Source: Chrysogorgia sp. JL179-B06
Lineage: Eukaryota > Cnidaria > Anthozoa > Scleralcyonacea > Chrysogorgiidae
NCBI GenBank assembly: GCA_035772405.1
Contig: JAYKKM010000070.1
Location: forward strand, 777,001-841,000
DNA length: 64,000 bases
Direction: 5' to 3'
The notes under the pieces are model-generated. The model ran no database searches and had not been told where the DNA came from. It was given only the letters and a program-made list of their open reading frames with translations. Below, piece after piece: positions 10,618 to 22,068 of the stretch. Within the stretch, counting starts at the first letter, position 1, and the number at the start of each line of letters is the position of its first letter. The translations under genes and the position numbers were made by a program.

Positions 10618-11657
10618 CAACAATTGGGGTCTGGGGAGCAAAGGTCAAAATTCGAACCGAAGAGAAATAAAGTACGCGTGCAAGAAAAGAACGAAGAGGT
10701 GCTCATCAATGTTGGGTTGATGGAGTACGAGTCTGGGATGCCGAAACCACTTCGTGGTAAGACATTCCCGGTCAAAGTTATGAAGGATATGAACCACGAC
10801 GAGGTATTGGAAATGTCATTGAAGAAGTGAGAGGACTATGATCGTACTTTCTCTTGTCAACATGGATATGTTCTCGTGTATCCGGACACCAGATCAGCGC
10901 GCACCATACCAGGAAGATCAGACGACTTCACCTTGAGGAAATATAAGGAAGGACTTGGAAAGGCATACTCCAGGATAACTCTATTTCTCTGTCCTGTGTC
11001 GGAAATGAGGAAAACAAAATGAAAGGAAATACCGATAATAGATTTACTTGGCGGTAAGCAGGAGGAAGAGCTGGAAGAACTGGAAGACCCTTCCTTTAAT
11101 GGAGACATTTCCACAAATAATGAGGATATTGGATTGGTACCTTACACGATCACAGATTTTTTGTAAGTAATGCTTGTCCCCGTGATATTCTATTCCCTGT
11201 GCAATTATATATGCATTTTTATTCTTTTTCTATATTTTATTCAAACTTCTTGAAAAGAAGGAAAAAGGTGTTACAAACACATGAACATATTATTATAGGT
11301 TATAATATTATGCTAATCTATATAATTATTATTTTCCTTAGATCAATTGGAATTGATGAAACTGATGCAGTACAACAGGCAATAATCAAAGCTTGAATAA
11401 ACATGAGCATTTGGAAGGTTTTATGTCCTTGATCAAACAACATGCTACAACTAAAGTGCACGGAGAGCCTCGTAACATAGCTGTAAGCCGGTTAAGCATT
11501 TGGCAGACAGCACAGCCATACTTCAAGCGGAGAGGGTTTCTTAATGTATCTGTCATGTTGCAAGTAACCTTTGCAACTTTTGAGCGTGAGGAGGATGCTG
11601 TAAATCTAGGTGGACCTAGAAGAGAATACTTCCACCTACTCAGTGGATCATTAATCA
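10618..11657 (+). pseudogene. Decayed HECT-type E3 ubiquitin ligase-like gene (G2E3-like multicopy family), 5' and middle part
   Basis: Exon 1 (to 11162) encodes INVGLMEYESGMPKPLRGKT and FPVKVMKDMNHDEVLEMSL, then after a TGA (10828-10830) HGYVLVYPDT and RITLFLCPVSEMRK before another TGA. It ends at a GTAAGT donor. Exon 2 (11342-11657) starts after CCTTAG and encodes SIGIDETDAVQQAI. After a frameshift near 11390 it encodes a HECT-domain start: SIWQTAQPYFKRRGF, DAVNLGGPRREYFHLL. It stops at a GTAAGA donor. G2E3-like proteins transfer ubiquitin through a C-terminal HECT catalytic cysteine; that part is missing here. Two stops and a frameshift make it a pseudogene as read. A 5' homologue of the same family lies at 46244-46767. 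Confidence 0.6.
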
Positions 11658-11703
11658 GTAAGATTACATTAGCTTACATTATATTACTTTTTACCTGTAC
11701 TTT

Positions 11704-11738
11704 ATATATATATATATATATAATATATATATATATAT
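11704..11738. repeat. (TA)n microsatellite
   Basis: A run of alternating T and A interrupted by a single AA. It lies in the intron after the HECT-type exon. Confidence 0.9.
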
Positions 11739-12088
11739 CCGCTTTACTGTTAAACTCGCTTCTTTTAAACTTGTTACGGCTCCCTGTGGCATCACGTTAC
11801 CTGCCTGGTTCATCAATCAATCGCTATTCAATCCAATAAAAACAGTCTGATGAGCTCGAGCAACAAGTTAATACTACCGTTGACTTGCAATCTGCAGTTT
11901 AGCGGAAAAACTGCCTTGCTATAGTACACTGCCCAATCTTTGACGCTTGATGATTTTGTCGTCTTATGTGACATGTTAGCTATCATAGTAAATATGATCA
12001 TGGCCCACAGGTACTGTCAGGCAGTGAAAGGTACTTAGCGAGACTCCAAACATATACCGCAGATACATACTCCAATTTAAAAGCTCTT
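11739..12088. other. No recognised gene
   Basis: Unassigned sequence downstream of the HECT-type exon 2. No further HECT exon could be recognised. Confidence 0.4.
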
Positions 12089-12453
12089 AAACAAGTAATT
12101 TACGCCGGATATACGCGCGCCGATGTATGGTCACATATATGAATTATATCTTCGAATGCTGATAATTCTGACACTAGTACTATTGGGAACTAATGTCATC
12201 AACAACACGACAAGACATGCTTTGTGTCTGTCATGCAATATTTTAAATCACACTGAAAAGATAAAAGCTCTTGTTATGACTCTGTTTCTCCAGCATTCTG
12301 ACTCGCACTTTTAATTCAACAAACAAATAGTTTACGCTGGATATACGCGTGCCGATGTATGGTCGCATGAGTATGAATTCTGACACTATTGGGAACTAAT
12401 GCCATCAACAACAAGATTGATATGACAAGACATGCTTGTGTATGTCATGCAAT
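12089..12453 (+). repeat. Two diverged direct copies of a ~140-bp sequence
   Basis: Copy 1 (12089-12240) and copy 2 (12322-12453) share ATATACGCG(C/T)GCCGATGTATGG, TTCTGACACTA, TTGGGAACTAATG(T/C)CATC and ACAAGACATGC, with indels between the blocks. No coding capacity. It looks like a local tandem duplication or two members of one element. Confidence 0.75.
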
Positions 12454-12774
12454 AAACGTTAGTATTTCGTTACTAAAAATCGTGGCAGTTTACCACCTTT
12501 TCACTTTGCAATTTGTCATTTACACTCGTTCTTAATAACGACGCACAGCCATACATGTGGTTGAAGTAAGAATCAATATTCAATATCATACAATAAAGAA
12601 CGTAGTTTGACCAACTCAGACAAAACACACTTAAAATAATGTATAAATCACCGTTTGCCGACACAATAGCGTCCAGAATACCCATTGAAAAGAATAAAAA
12701 TGATTAATTTCATTTGCTTTCGTGTTCTTACGATCAGGCGAGATCGGAATCCGAAGTGTACGGTCGCCAATACT
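12454..12774. other. No recognised gene
   Basis: Unassigned A+T-rich sequence. Minus-strand short frames here are not supported. Confidence 0.4.
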
Positions 12775-12874
12775 CTTGCGGTTGCGGTCGAATGTGTCGA
12801 CCGCAACCGAACCGCAAACGAGGCGCAACCGAACCGCAACTGCAGTGTTAGGTTAATTCTAGGTAGCACTGTAT
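12775..12874 (+). repeat. Single end of the CGCAACCGAACCGCAA minisatellite family
   Basis: GCGGTTGCGGTCG and CCGCAACCGAACCGCAAACG repeats are followed by GTTAGGTTAATTCTAGG and CACTGTA (12847-12873). The same arrangement, with the end GTTAGGTTATTTCTGAGCAG, occurs at 52211-52402 and inverted at 50149-50283. Confidence 0.6.
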
Positions 12875-13385
12875 ATATAGATCAATATACTAGAAATACG
12901 AATTCGCAACAACCCCTCGCCCAATTGCTGTTTGAATCTCACAGTACAGTACTTCTTTTAGTTCTAAATTACTTGAATTAGATAATAGCCACTTCATTTG
13001 CCAAACTACAGTAAATAAATTTTCAGTGGACAATATCTCTCAGAGCTTTGTATTGTCTGAATTTAATTGTTTCATAGGACATCAAAATAAATACATGCAG
13101 CCCAATTAAACTTTTTAATTTTTGAGTGCAGCAACAGAATAGTGGGGGGTCTACTGCTGTTTCTACCATCAATCACTAAGAAAGAAACTACTTTTATCAC
13201 AATATTGATGACTCACGAAATAATCAATGCAGTATTTAGTATATAGACACCAAAGGCTGTTGAAGGAAGAAAAACAATGAGTGTCCTTTAAAAAAATCAA
13301 ATTCGTTCAAATGTCTATGGATGGCATGCATATAGTGCAAATGTAGGGGTCCATTCAAATTAGATTCACTAAGACGTATTAGGGA
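12875..13385. other. No recognised gene
   Basis: Unassigned A+T-rich sequence just upstream of a LINE 3' fragment. It may be the older, unrecognisable part of that element. Confidence 0.35.
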
Positions 13386-13925
13386 TTCTACTCCAATTGT
13401 TGGTGTGCATAGATTATATACAGTAAGTTGATAATTCTACCCACATTGGACTACTGTGATGTGGAGCTGGCAGGAATACATAATCAGAGATCTCTATGCA
13501 TGTCAGGGAAACTGATCTTTCCTAAGTCGGGACTTGAAACTGATTGGTTAATAGAAATCCCAAGTTTTGTACCTCTTGTATTAGAAGCAAGTTACATTGT
13601 GTATATGCTAGTTAGGAAATTCCATGGCATTTTAACATCATATCTACCAGCAAAGAGCTATTTTCCATGTTTCAATTAATCTGTTCATACATGTTATAGC
13701 ACCATTATCTATTACCTTAATTGACATTATGTGAAGGATATACAACTTTTGAGTTAAAATTAGTTTTTGTAACATTGTGCTGTACATTTGTGAATATGTG
13801 TTGAAATTTGTAACAACTGTAATTTGTTAGAAAACAAGACCCCCATATATTGATACCAGTGTTAGCATTGAAGGGGCTATCCTGTATAAATATTATTGTA
13901 TTATTATTATTAATACTAATAATAA
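13386..13925 (+). pseudogene. 3' end of a LINE (RT C-terminal region and ATT tail)
   Basis: The frame at 13428-13679 contains IILPTLDYCDVELAG, matching the (F/I)LPxLDYCDVVW motif that follows the RT domain of many CR1/L2/jockey LINEs, then a degenerate segment ending LTSYLPAKSYF. Downstream the DNA runs into GGGGCTATCCTGTATAAATA and (ATT)n at about 13877-13925, a normal LINE 3' terminus. The motif's tryptophan is lost, the 5' part is missing, and no enzyme activity is expected. Confidence 0.55.
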
Positions 13926-14935
13926 TGCATTAACAATAATACTACTAATAATAATGCCTAATGCAGATTGCAGATACCATATTTGCCATGTAACAAAGCA
14001 TATATATGGCATTGTTATATAGTTAGTGTCAAAGTTCAATTTTTCTGTTTTCCGATTGGACAAAAGCGTATCACGTGCCGGTCCGCAAAACGTCATGTTT
14101 ACTGCATTGCCCTGGCAACGAGGCAACCGGTCCATAACAGAACATTTATTGACCGGTCCACAATAGAATGGGTGCAGTGTCCGAAGTCAAGGTGATGTTT
14201 TGATGCGAATTAAATCCACCCTGATGTAAAGTTTTTAAAGAGACACTGCAACAAACACGCCTTATCGCTTGTGATGCACGGCTTTCACTAATTACTTAAC
14301 AGTAAGCCCGGTTTTGTTAGCGTTGAAAAATCACGGCGTCTTGTGCTTCGCGTTCGAAGTGATCTCGGCCATCAAGCTCTGGTGCTATTAAAATGAACTT
14401 TAATGTCAATTCGTTTGGAGTTAGGGTTCTAGATAAGTTGTCTGAAAGGTCACTTGTAGCTTTCTGTGGGATAGCTCCTTCGCTAAATACTGAAAATCGA
14501 GAAATGTGATTTCGGGAACTTGTCGACGTGCTTGGCTTGGCGCTATATGTATTTTGTTTGGTTTTAAAATGCGCGCACTAACTGACAAAGCAAATAAGCA
14601 ATGTATATTTAATGTTGTCATAAGAAAGCATACGTGAAAGAAAGCATGGATGTGAAAATTCCCTTGTTTATCTTCTTAAATTGTTTGTGTATGCAAAATG
14701 CACCTAATTACAAGAAGGCAGATCTCAGTTGTCAGGTGCTTCCGTTGTACTCCACTACTCCATTTTCTACGTAAGTGAGGGAATGGAGTAAAACAGAAAC
14801 ACATCACATCGTTTGCTCAAGGAGGCTAACCTCGGGAAGTACCATTGGCCCACTCCACTTATTCACTGCAATTTAGCAGAAACAAGCCTGACTCCAAGAT
14901 AATTAATATCCATAATGCACTTGAATACAGTATAG
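13926..14935. other. No recognised gene
   Basis: This contains ACCGGTCCA/GCCGGTCCG-type repeats (14073-14162) and a TCACGTG box at 14071. A short open frame on each strand is not supported. No splice-bounded exon was found. Confidence 0.4.
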
Positions 14936-15640
14936 CAGCTGTCAAAAATTGCATTCAATTTAATATATTTAGTATATAAAATGTTGTAATATAATGTTAT
15001 TATAATATATATTATATATAATATAATATATTGTTAATATTTTGAAGACAAAGAAGCAAACAGCAGTAGTGACTTATAAACCAAATTGCAAACATATCGT
15101 TATATTATCTATTACTATAATCTAATAAATTAATTACAGCCCAATCCTTGTTACTGGTAAATATATAGTCCAAACTATACAGCATTTATTATTGCTATTG
15201 TATATTATTCTTAATATTTTCCATTATTTTATCACTATATTTCAGCTATTTTATTCATATTATATTTATGCTATTTTTCATTATTTTATTACTGTTTTTT
15301 TAGCCATTTTCCATTGTTTTATTGCTATTTTATTACTATTATTTCTATATTTTTAAACTATTTTAAATATATTTTAAATATATGTTATGGCTATTTTGCA
15401 ATCTAAGTTCCTTGTATAAGAACTATTTTAAATGGCTTTTATTGCTATTTTAACCCTATTAATATCCAGTGTTTTGGCACAACAAAAATAGTAGAGAATA
15501 AAATAACTTTAAAATAGCCTATTTTTGGTTAAAAAAAAACATTTAAAGTAGCGAAGTGATAGGTAAAAAATATTATAACAGGTTTAAAATAATATTACCA
15601 TTAATAAAATAGGGTTGAAAAAAATAGCTTTTTTGCAGGG
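14936..15640. repeat. A+T-rich low-complexity and diffuse TATTTTATT repeats
   Basis: Alternating TATAAT runs (about 14964-15035) are followed by about 430 bp of loosely periodic GCTATTTTATTACTATT-like units and their complement (AATAGC, AAAATAG). It looks like a decayed A+T-rich tandem or foldback sequence. No coding content. Confidence 0.6.
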
Positions 15641-16302
15641 GAAAAATAGTGTTGGTTTTCAAAAGGGAGTGCTGCACAGACAGTGTTTCTTTTCCATTTT
15701 CTATCAACTTCGAAAATATCGGGTTAACATGTCAACATAGGAAATATGCTATTACGAAAATCATACTTAAAATAGCAATAAAATATAGTTGTTTTCATAA
15801 GGGCTGTCTACTTTGTTATTTCGAATGTCTATGGATGTCCTGATCGAATTACTTATATTTGCGAAACATTTTAATATGAAATGACACAAGGATAATGCTA
15901 TTACGAAAATCACTTGATGCAGTGACGATCATTTCTATCTCTGTTCAACTCTTTCAATGTAAAAAGGTAGTTAAGCGGTCAACATTCTGTCATGATGTTA
16001 TATATTTGGGACTGAAACAACTGATAATTTTAAAACTAACCTTAGAAATTGAACACGACAAGGCAGCGTCGGTTTCGAAGTTCAAGAACGTTCTTTTCGA
16101 CAAACGCGGAAACTAGTAACAACTGTTGCGTGTCAGCAATAATTATCTTTAAATTTGAAGCGTTCTTTACTTTTCGTTTGCAAGGATGACAGATGAGTGC
16201 AGGAAGTGCTTTGTTTCGCTGAAGCACGTTGCCATGAACTTTTCAATTTCAACTAATATAACCGCATTCTTGCAGTGTGTGGAGTCGATCACATACATTT
16301 GT
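15641..16302. other. No recognised gene
   Basis: ATGCTATTACGAAAATCA occurs twice (15747-15764 and 15896-15912), pointing to a local duplication. Short frames here have no support. Confidence 0.4.
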
Positions 16303-16562
16303 ACACACCTTTCAAACTGATTTTTGTCTTTGATTACATCGAGGCGAGCTGGCTTGGTATCTGAACTGGCTCACTAACCGAGACAGTAATTTACCCTGAT
16401 ATTACATGAGGTGAGCTTGTCAGGCTGACTAACGAGCTTGTCATTCACCAACAGTTGGTCTGAACAGCCAGATACACACATTCAAACTGAATTTTGGGCT
16501 TGATTACATGGAAGCAAGCTGCCTCAGTATCTGAGTTTGCTAACTAACCATGATAGTAATTT
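16303..16562 (+). repeat. Two diverged direct copies of a ~90-bp unit
   Basis: Copy 1 (16303-16394) and copy 2 (16474-16562) share TTCAAACTGA, TTTT(G)..CTTGATTACAT, GTATCTGA, GCTNACTAACC and AGTAATTT. The period is about 170 bp. Confidence 0.7.
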
Positions 16563-17340
16563 GTCAATTTGTCACATAAGCTATACTTATAAATGCAAAT
16601 GAGGGTAGTCTTATATTTATCTCATTTAATTGAATTTGATTCGTGTTTGAACACACTTATCAATTTATTGATGCATTTTATGTATCACCGATTCCAAGTT
16701 CGCAACGTTGGCAAAGCCAGCGAAGCAGAATACTTGACACAAGGCAGTAGGTTATTTGCTCAGTTTGAATTGCTAATAATCCTTTAACCGGATACGGATT
16801 TTAAAATAACAATATCATATTAAGTTATAATGGCACATAGTGGATGAGGCCGGACAAACCATAGAAGCCTGCTGGTGATAATGTTGTGACATTAACTCAA
16901 TATCTGTGTACCTTTTCATTCAAATCTTGGGAGAGAACAGCGACTTCTTGGGTGAAGTTTGATATAAATCCCGAAATGACGTCACATAGACTATCGGTAG
17001 TAAAATTCGAAATTAAAATCGGATGTTATTTCTAAAATAAAGCGTTATCGTAACAGTTAGGGTTAGTATTAGGTGTAGGGTTGGGTTAGGACTGTTTTAA
17101 ATGTGAGATATTTATATGAAACGTCAGCCGACTTCTTGCTCGATGTCCGTTGTAAAAATGAGAGAAGTAATTGTCTTTTCTGTAGAACATTTCTTTCTAC
17201 ATAGGGCCTCCTCTGGCCTTGCTGTCCTGATATTTTTCAACCGATACTCAATGAACCCATGACCATGCCATAAAAATACTCCTAAATTAGAGATATGATT
17301 AATATAGTCAGCATGTTAAATTCTAGTTCTACAAGTAAAA
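16563..17340. other. No gene; CRE-like palindrome and telomere-like run
   Basis: TGACGTCA, the full CREB/ATF palindrome, occurs at 16977-16984. A degenerate TTAGGG/GGTTAG run occurs at about 17054-17096, resembling the core of the MITE at 5775-5916. No TIRs were fixed around it. Confidence 0.45.
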
Positions 17341-17399
17341 GTTAGATCCCGAGAAGGGGGCTTTATATAGCATAAAGCCCGACTTTCGAGGGATCTAAC
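17341..17399. repeat. 59-bp near-perfect hairpin
   Basis: GTTAGATCCC (17341) and GGGATCTAAC (17399) are exact inverted ends. GGGCTTTAT and ATAAAGCCC form the inner stem around ATAGC. It is a likely minimal foldback element. Confidence 0.8.
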
Positions 17400-18123
17400 T
17401 GATTTAGTTTAAGATCGAGGAGATTTTCTAACAAAGTTTTGTCCATTTTATCCACCTTGGACAAAGATTTCCCTAGTTTTTCCTTCATTTCATATCTAAT
17501 TAGTATTCACAGTCTTTATACAATATACTTCCAGCAGTACATCAAAGAAAACCGACTCGATATGTTTGGGACAGGAGTGTTATCCCTGCTTGAAGGATAC
17601 ATGCTGGCAATATCTTTTGCCAATATTGTTTTTTGTTCTGATTTTGGGTATCTGTGCAAAAAGAAAAAATCTATCAAATGAATGTGAATTTTATTGTATT
17701 TTATACAGTATTACCGACCATACCAAAACCTTTGTTAAATACTGTACTTAGACCACATTTTCCACTAAGTGTGCAACAGATATTTTTTTCAATGCACATC
17801 TTATCAATCAATGTTGGCTTGACAGGATGCCACCCCTATCCAGGTGTTCATCAATTTTCAGGCCCTCTGGATGATGTATCATTGCTTCTTTTACATTCAA
17901 GTTTTACAAACATAATAATATGAACATATTGAGTAAGATTATCCAGCTGGTATTGTTGATTGAATTTATTTACTGTAAAACTGGTTTACAATAATACTAA
18001 ATAGAAACATACACTTTTAGCATTGGTGTGAATAGTTCAAATTTTCTTTTCCCATTTTGTTCTATACCACTTGTGGCATTAGTATCGGTTTTATTTGTCT
18101 CAAGCTGTTCCTACAACAATAAG
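17400..18123. other. No supported gene
   Basis: Three overlapping frames of 60-89 codons (17439-17923, plus) show hydrophobic stretches but no domain, and they overlap each other in different frames. Not called. Confidence 0.4.
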
Positions 18124-18486
18124 CTAGATGAAGCATAACAATAAGATGAAGTGTGTATTATCGTTCAATAGCCATGCTTCTGGTGTTCCATATACAATTG
18201 GGAATTCTCCTCGTTTGACCTGCATTCGTTCTTCCACGCTGCTTAAACTAACGGCACTGATTCCCATACTGTTCAGAAATCTGACTTGGTCTGCGATGAG
18301 GTTGACAACGGTGATACAACAACAACAACGTGTCCTGGGCATCCTGGCTGACATGGCATGTCCAACATGGGATCGAGACAAACGGTAACGCTTGATAAAT
18401 AATACATCTACGCTTCCATGTACAAAATTGTTAGTCGCGTCCTTCAGGAGGGAATTCAGCTCCATTATATTAAATTTCTTAGCCAC
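18124..18486 (-). pseudogene. RecQ-type DEAH helicase fragment (N-terminal RecA-like lobe)
   Basis: The frame of 120 codons contains, at residues 61-107, VVNLIADQVRFLNSMGISAV then SLSS..EE and IVYGTPEAWLLND. This is the order of RecQ motif Ia (SPLxxLxxDQV), the LGIxAxxL strand and the motif preceding the DEAH box. Residues 14-31 look like the segment before the Walker A loop (FVHGSVDVLF), but the LPTGxGKS loop itself is replaced by KRYRLSRSHVGH, so ATP binding would be lost. RecQ helicases unwind DNA 3'-5'. No DEAH box or second lobe follows in the open frame. Best read as a truncated, decayed copy. Confidence 0.55.
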
Positions 18487-18734
18487 GTATGAAAATACTT
18501 TATCCTTTATACTATGACGCCATTTTGATTACAATATCAAATTTGGCACGAGGGGCTCTCGCGGGACGGTTCTCAGTTTTTAAGAACCAAGCTGTGATTG
18601 GCTAATCGTCAGGAAAGGAATGTGGCGCTCGTGTAAGCAGATGCTCGCAGGGGGGAACGGGTGACACAGTAAGAGCGGCTGCGAGGGAGACTATTTGTTG
18701 GGAAGCGTTGTTTCATAACCGGTAATATCCCAGC

Positions 18735-18800
18735 ACAGTGGTCGTGAAACTTTTGCAGGCATGTTTTGCATGAAATCAATTTCTCATTAGTTCGTTCCAA
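18735..18800 (-). CDS. PHD-finger-like half motif in a short frame
   Basis: The minus-strand frame starting at 18800 reads ISCKTCLQKFHDHCAGI at residues 9-25. The C-x2-C-x4-H-x2-C pattern with an aromatic before H resembles the second half of a PHD finger. The rest of the frame (to 18609) is unremarkable. It could be a small exon of a transposon- or chromatin-related gene, or chance. Confidence 0.25.
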
Positions 18801-19404
18801 GTGATGGCAAAAGTTCTCTCAGCGCAGCATTGCAGATGACTTGGTGAATGAAAGGTATTGAATCCTGCAAGGAAAACAAATGATACACAACATAAGTAAT
18901 AATAAATGTATAACGGCCTACGCCACATGACACTATTTACCATAATGACAGAGTTTTAGAGGCACAGCATGATTTGGAGGTCGTGAGCGTCGTGAAGTGT
19001 CCATACTGCACCATAACATCCTGACGGCTTGTTCGTCAGAGCCACTTCCATGGCAGACCAAATTAAAAGCCTCATATCCTTTGAAAGTACAATACGTATA
19101 AAAGGTCATGTCAAGGAATGACGAAAGACAAACAATGTGCAGGACCCCTATATACAAAATAGATAATAAGCATCAATGAGTGTACATACAAATACTGTAT
19201 ATACAAATACTGTATATACATGCAGATTAGAGCCTTATCAGCTCCAACTTACTCTATACAAATTATATTAGATTATATAGCATTTAATTAGATTATATAG
19301 CATTTTGTTCTATCTCGTTTTGATAGATCCTTGAGAATGGAACGTTGTTCCATGCATTCCAGCGACTGTAACACTAAAATGGAATTAATCCTGATTCATA
19401 AATA
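18801..19404. other. No recognised gene
   Basis: A minus-strand frame at 18933-19157 has no domain. TACAAATACTGTATA is repeated near 19188-19220. Confidence 0.4.
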
Positions 19405-19500
19405 ACAAGACGCCCGCTAGGCGTTAACTCGGGCTACTTTTAGGGATATGCATTGGTGGCAGGTTATACAGTTGGAATTAGAAAACCCACTCACTTGTCT
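19405..19500 (+). repeat. Dispersed repeat A, copy 1
   Basis: Starts ACAAGACGCCCGCTAGGCG, then TTAACTCGGGCTACTT, and ends AGTTGGAATTAGAAAACCC and CTCACTTGTCT. Copy 2 is at 26477-26653 with a longer middle. No frame is open through both. Confidence 0.75.
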
Positions 19501-20114
19501 TATATTACAAAGGATAATTTTAATACATTGATTTCTGTAATCAGGCATTGTACAGCGCTCGTTTAAAGTGGGAAACGTTTAGAAGCAAGTTGGGCGAAGT
19601 TAGATGAAGAAAAATCAGGCGTCTACACACAGGCTAGCCCCCCAATGCAGAACGACGCAGACGAAATTTAATGTAAACACTAAACACGGCAATGCTATTT
19701 TTTCTCTTATCTGTTCGATTGAAGGTCTTCGCGTGTCAAAATTTATATAAAAATCAACGGCAAGGTATACGAAACATATCTGTTACGAAATTACATCGGT
19801 TTAATGAACTCATCGGGTAAACGACGAATAGATCTTGAAGCCATGTCCTTTGATTTTAAAGACGAGTCTCGCTTTTAATCGCTTACGCATTTTCTCATAT
19901 AACATCTGATCTTCACATTTTAAGTAGACGAAACTTACAGCGTTCGATTCGCCATATTCAAGTGATGATTTCGATATAGAATTGATTTAAATCGGACAAG
20001 AACACAACATTTCATAATGATTAATATTACGTAGTTTCACAAGATAAATGTCAACACAGTATAATAATATTTTCCTGCCCTTCGGCTGTCCATTCCGTCT
20101 TCATGATTGGTCTC
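19501..20114. other. No recognised gene
   Basis: Unassigned sequence with no open frame or repeat of note. Confidence 0.4.
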
Positions 20115-20404
20115 ACATCTGTGTTTCTCTCGGTTTACAGGTCTCGGTAAACTTTTCCAACTGCGATTCTTTGCCAATAAAACGAAAGTCCGAACTCGCT
20201 TCAATTCGCTTGCATGCATGCCTTGCAACGACTATATGTTGTCATGTTGACGTTTCGTCCGCGGTTCTGCGAGTTCTTTCTTTAATCTTTCATCTGTGTT
20301 TCTCTCATCAGTTATCCGGGAGAGAATCTTTGCATTAGTTTGCGGGTTTACAGGTCTGGTAAATGCTTTTCAGACTGCGATTCATTGACAACAAGACGAT
20401 CCGA
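20115..20404 (+). repeat. Local direct duplication
   Basis: CATCTGTGTTTCTCTC occurs at 20116 and 20291. GTTTACAGGTCT(C)GGTAAA then ACTGCGATTC occurs at 20133 and 20346. The two copies are spaced 175-215 bp apart with indels. Confidence 0.65.
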
Positions 20405-22068
20405 GTTGTCAGCAGTGACTTTTACAGATAACTGGGGGGTTTTCGGATTCTTATTAGGCAAAATTTGTGAACAGATATTCGATAACAAATGCACGTCACT
20501 TGATGAAATTATAATAAGCTGTTGAACGAGTTGAATCACATCAAGTTTATTTTCAATAGCTATCCAGGCGAAGATAAAGCAAATTACAAATACTAAAGTT
20601 ACCTCAATATATTCAAAGCTTTCGCATGTACGGTAGCATTTATTTCTTGGGTCTCTTCAGCATTTATTGCAACTTGTCTTTGTCAATGTTCATTGATTTT
20701 CTCTCATTTACAACAGTGTTCAGGTTCACATGTTTTGAATAGCATAGTGACATATTTAAGCAAGATTTTTCGCATATTAAGATTGTTTTCGAGTTTGTAA
20801 TGAAGTTTTTAAGTTGCACTTTTTGAGATCGTGTTCCAACCCGTTTCGAAATTGCTCGTCATGTTTTACTGTAGGTCTACTGCGATCGGCGTGTGCAGTG
20901 GTAAGCGTTGTGAGCATATACACGATCAAGACAGTTATCAGCCACATCGCTGATCATGCACTGATTAAGTTAGCCACTTCCAAAATCTATCAACAGAGTA
21001 ACAGCACAGTACAACTCGACCAAAGGTGTAAAGCTGTCGAAAAAGAAGAACTCGGCCACACAGTGTTGCCAAGTCAAGTTTCGTAAAAATCCCAATAAAG
21101 GTATGAAAATATCCCAAGGTTCACCAGAGGTTCACAGCTTCATTTCCTTACTAGTTTCCAGGTCTCTATCTCCGTTTGAGTACTCTCAACAAGAGCTTTC
21201 AAATAGAATATCTATTTCTTCAATTAAACATAAGTACAAATTCACACGCCTTTAAGGGTATTTAAATTGAAATCAGCTTTTAAAACCGAAACTGTTTGCT
21301 CTGAAAAAATCCCAAGAAAAATCCCAAGGTCGAATCCTTGAGAAAAATCCAAAAAAATCCCAAGATCTTGGGATAAAATCCGGGCCACATGACTCAAGGT
21401 CATTTATTGCCTCAAGGTTTGCAAAGCCTGATGGGAAATATTATTGCGCAATTTTTGCAGATTTGTGGAAGCAGAAAAATTAATACTACCGCATGTTTTT
21501 GACCTGGAACCTATCAAAAATAGGCACACAATGCGTACGCATTGGTCGGTAACAATAGGAGAAGGCTTTATATATATTGATTGATTTAGGCTATTGTAGT
21601 AGATATGTAACCGCTATCGTTCTGAAGACCTGTTGTGATGACGAATTGCCAATAGCTCAGAATTGTTTACGCATCTGTTTGTTTTTGTTACTGGTGCAAA
21701 TAGAAAATATATAGTAAATGCATGCTGCTCGATCGGTCAATTGGAAATTAATGGGAAAAATCTTATGGTGCAGTGTGATCGAATGGAGGCACCCTAGCCT
21801 GTTTGAACCGTAATTCCCGGTGTTAGAAATTTCGGGCTGCAAGCAGGCTAAGCCACCGTGATGCATTGGAGGTGAATGACAAAGGACACGTGTTACATTT
21901 TGATCACGTATCATGATATCTGGAACAATCGTGTGTGTTTTTATCTCAATGTTTCATTGTCAAAGTGGTGCGAAGATTGTGGTTAATAGTGAATGAATTG
22001 TATTTAAAGGTACGTGTCTTGTATAAGAAGTTTGTAGTATTTGTTGATTTACGAATTTTGGTGTAAGT
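20405..22068. other. No supported gene
   Basis: Short frames at 20814-21086 and 21657-21914 have no domain. From 21088 to 21385 the word AAAAATCCCAAG recurs several times as a degenerate low-order repeat. The last about 100 bp upstream of 22069 may include the promoter of the OB-fold gene, but no TATA box was assigned. Confidence 0.4.

Noticed and set aside
17439..17923. Overlapping plus-strand frames that look membrane-like
   Set aside because: Three frames share the DNA. Hydrophobicity is explained by T-rich composition.
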